Of a stretch of DNA of 64,000 bases, positions 58,072 through 64,000 are shown piece after piece. Each line of letters starts with the position of its first letter. The first letter of the stretch is position 1. The notes below the pieces were generated by a model that was given only the letters and a program-made list of their open reading frames with translations, did not search any database and was not told where the DNA came from. Source of the DNA: Pusillimonas sp. Lineage in GTDB: Bacteria; Pseudomonadota; Gammaproteobacteria; Burkholderiales; Burkholderiaceae_B. Location: the NCBI RefSeq assembly GCF_029263785.1, contig NZ_JAJUFE010000006.1, forward strand, positions 1-64,000, in the 5' to 3' direction. The translations under genes were made by a program, and so were the position numbers.

Positions 58072-61000
58072 GCTCGACCTCGGGATCGGAGACGGCGGCC
58101 GGATCTGCAATGCCTCGCGCTATCCTGGCCAAGCCGTCAAGCGGGACGCCTATCCAGTCGGGACGATGCCCTGCTTCGTAACACACTTCGTACGCCGCCT
58201 TTTCCAGCAACGCCAATTGAAGCAAGTCGCCATCCGTCTTTTCATCGAGTACTTCCGGGCATGAATCCAAGGCCTGGGCCCGGTAGGCTGCAAGAAAAGC
58301 CTGACTCGCGCTTTCCCTGAACTGCTCCAGAAGCCGAGCATGCCGTTCGCGCGTGGTTCGCGCGTCGGGCACCGCCAGCGCTACTCCATCGGACGACTCG
58401 GCGGTGACGTCCGTATCCACCTGACCGGGCGTTACCGAAACTGCGGCCGGCGCAAGCTGCGCAAACCCTCGCGCGGCATAATCTATCGATCGGAGCAAGC
58501 CCGCGACGTCACGCCACGGACTCGCCTTGGCACGACGCGCAGCAGGCGGACGATCGGGCTCCCCTTCGAAATCAACAAAATAAACATCACTCTGGGCAAT
58601 CAGCACTTGCCCCAGATGCAAGTCTCCGTGAATGCGGGTGCGCCGGTGCCCTGCAATGCGCGTTGCCGCCCGATCGACCCATGCCAGGATTTCTTTGCAC
58701 ACATCACGAAGATGTAACGCCTGGGCAAGCCCGACAGAGGCCAGACGATCACGATTGCTCCAGGCTGCCGAAATGGCTGCCTGAGTCATGGAGCGTATAT
58801 CCTTGACCCACCGTCGAGCGTCGGCAGCCGTGGCAGTCTCGGGTGTAAAGGCAGCGTCGCCGTCGGCCTGGGCCAGAGATCCATGCAGCTGGGCGAGGCG
58901 GCGGCCGATAATCGCCGCCACAGCGGTATACGCCGTCAGGTCATCTTGATAATCGCCGGCAGTCTCGCCAGTCAACGTCGCACTCTCCAGCGACCGTTTC
59001 AAGAACTCGTTTGTCCAGGACCACGCGTCGCCTTGGTTCGGAACCCGGGCGTGCAGCAAGGCCAACGTATAAGATTGGCCCTGCTTGTCGATCTTCTTGA
59101 GCTCTCCGAGCAAGGCGGCACTGTGGGGATAGCCGACCCGGGTCAAGTGACGCGTCATCTCGGCTTCTGGATGCTCTCCCGGCTGGACATTTCTCAGCAG
59201 CTTCAGAACCGCCAGGTCGCCAAGCCACAGCGAGCTATTCGACTGTTCACCCTGAAACCAATCAATATCTTCATAGGTTAATTCGGGCAGGCCATGCACG
59301 CCTTCCTCGGACTGAAACTCCAGACTGCCATACTCGCCGGGAAGTTCATACCGGGCATTGCAGCGGAAACACTCAAGCATTTGAAGCGCGAACTGTGGCA
59401 CGCTGACGGCATCAACCAACAAGCCAGTGTCTGCCGTTCGCCTGACTCGTGCCATCCCATGTTGTTGCTGCATCGCTGTCGTGGACTCATCCCACACTAT
59501 GACTACTGGCATGAAATACGCTCGCTCGCCGTCCTTGTCTTTCACGCGTAGTTCAGTCAAGAACGTACCTGCGTCAGTACCCGGAGGCACCGCATACTCC
59601 AAACTGACCTGTCCAACCGGCTTGTCCTGCGGAAACCACCGCTGTCGGGCCAGATAGGCGGGCAGCACTTCGCGACACAAAGCCTTGCGTGACTCCTCCA
59701 GCAGTCGTGTGCCTGACGCACCACGGCGCAAGACCAAAGTGACGTACTCCGGTGGCTGATCAACCGGCGCAGCGTGCCAGGATGGCGAGTTGGCCTGCGC
59801 ACTAAGCTCAAACCAATAAAATCCGTAGGGTGGCAAGGTCAACATGTATGGTGAGTCGCCAACATCCGGGAAGGGTGTCCCCCCCAATAACTCCACAGGT
59901 ACCCTGCCCGCCAGTTGAGAAAGGTCGAGCTCAACTGGCTGTGAAGCATCCGACAAGTTGGCCACGCACAAGAGAACCTCTTCACCCAGTTCACGCAGAT
60001 ACGCCAGAACCTTTCGGTTGCCGGGATAAAGGAATTGCAGCGCCCCCCTTCCGAAGGCTCTTTTTTGTTGCCGCTTGGCCAACATCCGACGTGTCCAGTT
60101 CAGCAAGGAATGCGCATCGCGCTGCTGCGCCTCTACATTGACGGCCTCATAGCCGTACAACGGCCCCATCAACAAGGGCAGGATCAGGCTTTCAGGATCG
60201 GCACGTGAAAAACCGCCGTTACGGTCGGGAGTCCATTGCATCGGCGTTCTTACACCATCACGATCTCCAAGGTGAATGTTGTCGCCCATGCCGATTTCAT
60301 CACCGTAATAAAGCACAGGTGTTCCAGGCATCGACAGCAACAAGCTGTTCATCAGCTCGATACGTCGACGGTCGCGCTGCATCAGGGGCGCGAGACGCCG
60401 TCGAATTCCCAGATTGATTCTGGCGCGCCGGTCTGCCGCGTAAAAATCCCACAGATAGTCACGCTCGCTGCTGGTCACCATTTCGAGGGTGAGCTCATCG
60501 TGGTTGCGCAAAAATATGGCCCACTGGCAGTTCTCCGGGATAGGAGGGGTCTGGCGCATGATGTCGGTGACCGGAAACCGGTCCGCTCGAGCTATCGCCA
60601 TGTACATACGCGGCATCAATGGAAAGTGGAATGACATATGACATTCATCCCCCTGCCCAAAATACTCCTGGGCGTCTTCAGGCCATTGATTCGCTTCGGC
60701 AAGCAACAAACGGTCGGGATAATCCTGATCCATCACCGTGCGGATACGTCGCAGGACATCGTGTGTTTCAGGCAAGTTTTCATTATTGGTGCCCTCCCGC
60801 TCGACGAGATACGGTACGGCATCCAGCCTTAGTCCGTCCACGCCCATGTCGAGCCAGTACCGCATGACACTGATCACTTCCTTGAGCACGCGCGGGTTGT
60901 CATAGTTCAGATCAGGCTGATGGGAATAAAAGCGATGCCAAAAATACGCGCCGGCAACCGGATCCCACGTCCAGTTTGATTTCTCGGTGTCGCAAAATAT

Positions 61001-61483
61001 GATTCGTGTACCGGCGTAGGCCTGGTCGTTGTCAGACCACACGTAGAAATCGCGCGCAGCGGATCCCGCACGAGCCCTTCTGGCACGTTGAAACCAGGGA
61101 TGTTGATCAGAGGTGTGGTTTACGACCAGTTCGGTAATGACCTTGAGCCCTCTGGCATGTGCGGCGCGTATGAAACGCCGTACATCGGCCAGTGTGCCGT
61201 AGTCCGGATGGACCGAACGATAATCGGCAATGTCGTAACCATCATCAAGCCTGGGAGACGGGTAGAACGGCAGAAGCCACACCGTGTCGACACCGAGCTC
61301 GGCGATATAGTCCAGACGTGAAATAAGGCCGGCAAAATCGCCAACGCCGTCGTCATTGGAATCCTGAAATGACTTTACGTGCAGTTGGTATATAACCGCA
61401 TCCTTGTACCATCCCGGCTCGTTGCGAGACACGGTTATCGATTCACGCTTGGGATCATTTCCAGCATCATTGCGCGCCCTCAT
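58064..61483 (-). CDS. treS: Trehalose synthase fused to maltokinase
   Basis: A 1139-residue fusion. The N-terminal GH13 half (about 1-560) interconverts trehalose and maltose, with [15 protein letters not shown] at the start, [33 protein letters not shown] and [12 protein letters not shown]. The C-terminal half (about 630-1130) is a maltokinase with an aminoglycoside-kinase-like fold: [10 protein letters not shown], then the catalytic [10 protein letters not shown] and the metal-binding DFEGEP. It therefore makes maltose-1-phosphate, the GlgE substrate, from trehalose and ATP. Such TreS-Pep2 fusions are common in proteobacteria. It overlaps glgE by four bases. Confidence 0.95.
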   Translation of the reverse strand: MRARNDAGNDPKRESITVSRNEPGWYKDAVIYQLHVKSFQDSNDDGVGDFAGLISRLDYIAELGVDTVWLLPFYPSPRLDDGYDIADYRSVHPDYGTLADVRRFIRAAHARGLKVITELVVNHTSDQHPWFQRARRARAGSAARDFYVWSDNDQAYAGTRIIFCDTEKSNWTWDPVAGAYFWHRFYSHQPDLNYDNPRVLKEVISVMRYWLDMGVDGLRLDAVPYLVEREGTNNENLPETHDVLRRIRTVMDQDYPDRLLLAEANQWPEDAQEYFGQGDECHMSFHFPLMPRMYMAIARADRFPVTDIMRQTPPIPENCQWAIFLRNHDELTLEMVTSSERDYLWDFYAADRRARINLGIRRRLAPLMQRDRRRIELMNSLLLSMPGTPVLYYGDEIGMGDNIHLGDRDGVRTPMQWTPDRNGGFSRADPESLILPLLMGPLYGYEAVNVEAQQRDAHSLLNWTRRMLAKRQQKRAFGRGALQFLYPGNRKVLAYLRELGEEVLLCVANLSDASQPVELDLSQLAGRVPVELLGGTPFPDVGDSPYMLTLPPYGFYWFELSAQANSPSWHAAPVDQPPEYVTLVLRRGASGTRLLEESRKALCREVLPAYLARQRWFPQDKPVGQVSLEYAVPPGTDAGTFLTELRVKDKDGERAYFMPVVIVWDESTTAMQQQHGMARVRRTADTGLLVDAVSVPQFALQMLECFRCNARYELPGEYGSLEFQSEEGVHGLPELTYEDIDWFQGEQSNSSLWLGDLAVLKLLRNVQPGEHPEAEMTRHLTRVGYPHSAALLGELKKIDKQGQSYTLALLHARVPNQGDAWSWTNEFLKRSLESATLTGETAGDYQDDLTAYTAVAAIIGRRLAQLHGSLAQADGDAAFTPETATAADARRWVKDIRSMTQAAISAAWSNRDRLASVGLAQALHLRDVCKEILAWVDRAATRIAGHRRTRIHGDLHLGQVLIAQSDVYFVDFEGEPDRPPAARRAKASPWRDVAGLLRSIDYAARGFAQLAPAAVSVTPGQVDTDVTAESSDGVALAVPDARTTRERHARLLEQFRESASQAFLAAYRAQALDSCPEVLDEKTDGDLLQLALLEKAAYEVCYEAGHRPDWIGVPLDGLARIARGIADPAAVSDPEVEHE

Positions 61484-64000
61484 TCAAGCCCCCTTACACG
61501 CCAGATGAAGTAGGGACTCTCAGGAGTAAATTCGACCTGGTGACTGTTTCCCTGAAGGTCAAATTCCCTTCCTGACAAGGCATCCTCCATGTGTACCGTC
61601 GCATGGTCCGGCAAGCCCCATGACCAGAATGGGAAGTCGAGCCACGCACGTCTGGACGCATGGGGATCCAGGCAGATTCCAACCAGCACCACGCTATCCT
61701 TCTGGGGAGTGGACTTCGAGAAAAACAAGACGTGATCGTCATGGGCGGGATGAAAACGCACACCCATGTGGGTCCAAAGCGCAGGCGTACTTTTTCGAAC
61801 GCGATTAAGTTGTGTGATTTCAGGGATGATGTTTGCAGACTGGCTCCAGTTTCTCTGACGCAACTCGTACTTCTCTGAATCCAGATATTCTTCCCGCCCC
61901 GGCAAGGCGGCGGCCTCACACAGCTCGAAGCCGCTATACATGCCCCAGGATCCTGATAGCGTTGCCGCCAGGGCGGCCCGGATCAGAAACCCTGACCGTC
62001 CCGAATTTTGCAAAAAATACGGGTTGATATCCGGGGTGTTGACAAAAAAATTAGGACGAAAAAAGTTGGCTACCTGTGCCGTGGCAAGCTCCTCCAGATA
62101 AGAGGTCAATTCGGCCTTATTGTTGCGCCACGTGAAATAGGTGTAAGACTGCGAGAAACCGACCTTGCCCAATCTGTACATCATGGCGGGGCGGGTAAAT
62201 GCTTCCGAAAGGAAAATCACGTCAGGATGCCTGGAATGAATCTCGCCCAGCATCCACTCCCAAAAGGGCAAGGGCTTGGTATGGGGGTTGTCTACCCTGA
62301 ATATTCTCACGCCCTGCTCTATCCAGAAAAGAACGACGTCACGAAGAGCGCGCCACAACGATGCTCTTGGCTTCAGTTCAAAGTCTTGGTAGAACTCGGG
62401 GTTAACGATATCCTCATAACGTTTTGGCGGATTCTCGGCGTAGCGCAAGGTGCCGTCGGGTCGCCAATTGAACCAGTTCGGATGTTGCTTGAGCCAGGGA
62501 TGATCCGGAGAGCACTGGATGGCAAAATCCAGCGCAACCTCCAGCCCGTGTTCCTTTGTGGCGTGAAGCAATTGCCTGAAATCGTCCAGTGTGCCCAGCT
62601 GCGGATGAACCGCATCGTGGCCTCCGTCTTCCGAACCGATGGCATAAGGGCTTCCTACATCGTCTTTGCCTGCGGTCAGACTATTGTTCCGGCCCTTCCT
62701 GTTCGTTCGTCCAATGGGGTGAATAGGGGGAAAATAGAGGACGTCAAAACCCATTTCCTTGATGGCAGCCAATCGACGGCGCACCTCGACAAACGTGCCA
62801 TGGCGTCCGGGCACGCTGCTTTCAGATCGTGGAAACAGTTCATACCAGGTAGAAAAAACGGCAGCGCGGCGCTCGGCCATAATGGGATAGTCGTGCTGAC
62901 AGCGCGTTTCAAAAGCACGGAAGCCAATGGTGCGCATGGCCTGAGCCGTGGAATCCGCCAACAGCAGGTCGCCGTCACCGGACTCGATCAGCCCCTCCAG
63001 CATGGACGTTATTCCTGGATGTATGCGACGGGCGATCCGCACTGCATCTCCCAACATCAACCTGCCCTCCTCAATATCGACGGCCACGTCCATTCCGGCA
63101 TCGCGTTTCTTGATCACTGCTGCCCGGTAAGATTCCCATCGGTCATGCCACGCCTTGATATGGAATTGATGCCTTCCGACACGAACAAGCGTTATCGACG
63201 CACTCCATCTGTCATTTCCTTCGTGCGTCATCAGAACCTCGCGCCAGTCGGACTCATCCGCGGCCCGCCATAACACACTGGCACCCAGACGCTCGTGGCC
63301 ATCCATGAAAATATTTGCTGTAATTTCAAGTGTGGTTCCGACGACAGTCTTTACTGCAAAACGCCCATCCTCAACCTGGGGCCTGACCGCTTCAATAGCG
63401 ATCCGCGCAGCGTTCATCACCCCTAGCCCCAGTCGACGCTTCTCGGCAGTGCTGATTGTCTTCAGCTTGATAAAAGGCAGGGCTTTTACCGAGAAGCGGC
63501 AATACGCCTGGGGCAGCAATGAATCAACATTGTCAGACACAGCCTGATCAATGACGGCCGAATCGGTCGGCAGGCGAGATTGCACCAGTCGCCAATCAAG
63601 TGTGGCCTCGCGCAACCGGTCCGGGTTAAGGACAATACCGTCTCCACCTCTGAATACAACGGTTCCAGGGCCGAGCAGGCCGTTCAGTACGACCAGAGGC
63701 TGCTTTATGGACCGTCGCCGTGCCAACCATTGATTGACCGCTTTCACTTCATCGGACACACGACTGTGCAGGACAAACTGGGGCACCAGAACACCGTTTC
63801 CGGCAATGGCGGCTGTCCATAAACGCCGGCCCATATACTGTTCGAAATCCGGGAGATTGGCGTCGAGCATTTCGCCGGCATCATTGGCATCGACCGGGAC
63901 GATGACTGATGCCACTGCATCAAGCCGCGCATATTCATCTGCCAGCCACGGCGAGCGTTCATCCCACCAGGGCAATGAAAGAAACGTTCCGTCAAAACCG
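61480..64000 (-). CDS. glgE: Maltose-1-phosphate maltosyltransferase GlgE with N-terminal extension (5' end outside window)
   Basis: Extends alpha-1,4 glucan chains by adding maltosyl units from maltose-1-phosphate. The GlgE core begins near codon 63460 (RIAIEAVRPQVEDG) and includes DVLYFPPIHPIG, the nucleophile in FRVDNPHTKPLPFW, the acid in IFLSEAFTRPAMM and NTPDINPYF. Upstream of the core there are at least 170 more residues with WWDERSPWLADEYARL, which read as the end of a GH13-like domain. The frame stays open to the right edge; the TTG at 63975 is not a start. This matches the roughly 1100-residue GlgE proteins of Burkholderia and Pseudomonas relatives. Confidence 0.93.
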   Translation of the reverse strand, partial: GFDGTFLSLPWWDERSPWLADEYARLDAVASVIVPVDANDAGEMLDANLPDFEQYMGRRLWTAAIAGNGVLVPQFVLHSRVSDEVKAVNQWLARRRSIKQPLVVLNGLLGPGTVVFRGGDGIVLNPDRLREATLDWRLVQSRLPTDSAVIDQAVSDNVDSLLPQAYCRFSVKALPFIKLKTISTAEKRRLGLGVMNAARIAIEAVRPQVEDGRFAVKTVVGTTLEITANIFMDGHERLGASVLWRAADESDWREVLMTHEGNDRWSASITLVRVGRHQFHIKAWHDRWESYRAAVIKKRDAGMDVAVDIEEGRLMLGDAVRIARRIHPGITSMLEGLIESGDGDLLLADSTAQAMRTIGFRAFETRCQHDYPIMAERRAAVFSTWYELFPRSESSVPGRHGTFVEVRRRLAAIKEMGFDVLYFPPIHPIGRTNRKGRNNSLTAGKDDVGSPYAIGSEDGGHDAVHPQLGTLDDFRQLLHATKEHGLEVALDFAIQCSPDHPWLKQHPNWFNWRPDGTLRYAENPPKRYEDIVNPEFYQDFELKPRASLWRALRDVVLFWIEQGVRIFRVDNPHTKPLPFWEWMLGEIHSRHPDVIFLSEAFTRPAMMYRLGKVGFSQSYTYFTWRNNKAELTSYLEELATAQVANFFRPNFFVNTPDINPYFLQNSGRSGFLIRAALAATLSGSWGMYSGFELCEAAALPGREEYLDSEKYELRQRNWSQSANIIPEITQLNRVRKSTPALWTHMGVRFHPAHDDHVLFFSKSTPQKDSVVLVGICLDPHASRRAWLDFPFWSWGLPDHATVHMEDALSGREFDLQGNSHQVEFTPESPYFIWRVRGLE

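Noticed and set aside
62008-63273. Plus-strand ORF of 421 codons
   Set aside because: Antisense shadow of glgE, which carries all catalytic motifs in its own frame.

Overview
The window reads as chromosome of a Gram-negative betaproteobacterium, order Burkholderiales, most likely family Alcaligenaceae (relatives of Bordetella, Achromobacter and Pusillimonas). The basis is protein resemblance and gene order (accA-tilS-lysC-tRNA-Ser; cysS-TPR-cyclophilin-lpxH), Gram-negative envelope genes (lpxH, bamC) and GC-rich coding with GTG and TTG starts. No genus can be fixed from sequence alone. I see no insertion sequence, prophage, CRISPR array, rRNA or replication origin.

Layout. 1-16.9 kb is mostly housekeeping: a LysR regulator fragment, tRNA-Ser(GCU), lysC-tilS-accA, an AlkA-type glycosylase, cysS, then on the other strand a TPR protein, a cyclophilin and lpxH, followed by uppP, a TerC/CBS membrane protein, suhB, trmJ, an MscS channel and a large GGDEF/EAL sensor. 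17.1-31.0 kb is an accessory catabolic block, all on the minus strand. Its first half has a LivHMGF-type ABC transporter with no binding protein, a vanillate-demethylase-like oxygenase/reductase pair and a MarR regulator. Its second half has a complete five-gene Urt/Liv-type transporter with its binding protein, an amidase-signature hydrolase and an AraC regulator, which together look like one uptake-and-hydrolysis system for an unknown amide.

31.2-43.8 kb on the plus strand carries hslR, a chemoreceptor, mutS-roxA and a sulfur block: cysJ-cysI-cysG, a small NTF2-like ORF, and a BigR/YgaV-type persulfide-sensor gene with a large palindromic operator, followed by a YgaP-type membrane rhodanese. 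43.8-47.4 kb on the minus strand has bamC, dapA, a site-2 protease and a YciO/Sua5 protein.

47.4-64.0 kb is a compact seven-gene alpha-glucan/trehalose operon on the minus strand, transcribed glgE, treS-maltokinase, glgB, glgX, treZ, malQ, treY, with every junction overlapping. Together the products form a closed route: trehalose to maltose to maltose-1-phosphate to branched glucan, and back to trehalose through debranching and TreY/TreZ. The first gene, glgE, runs off the right edge. The points that most merit follow-up are the amide system, the signal-peptide/cyclophilin fusion with two possible starts, the persulfide-sensor operator, the tandem repeat in front of cysJ and the glucan/trehalose operon.
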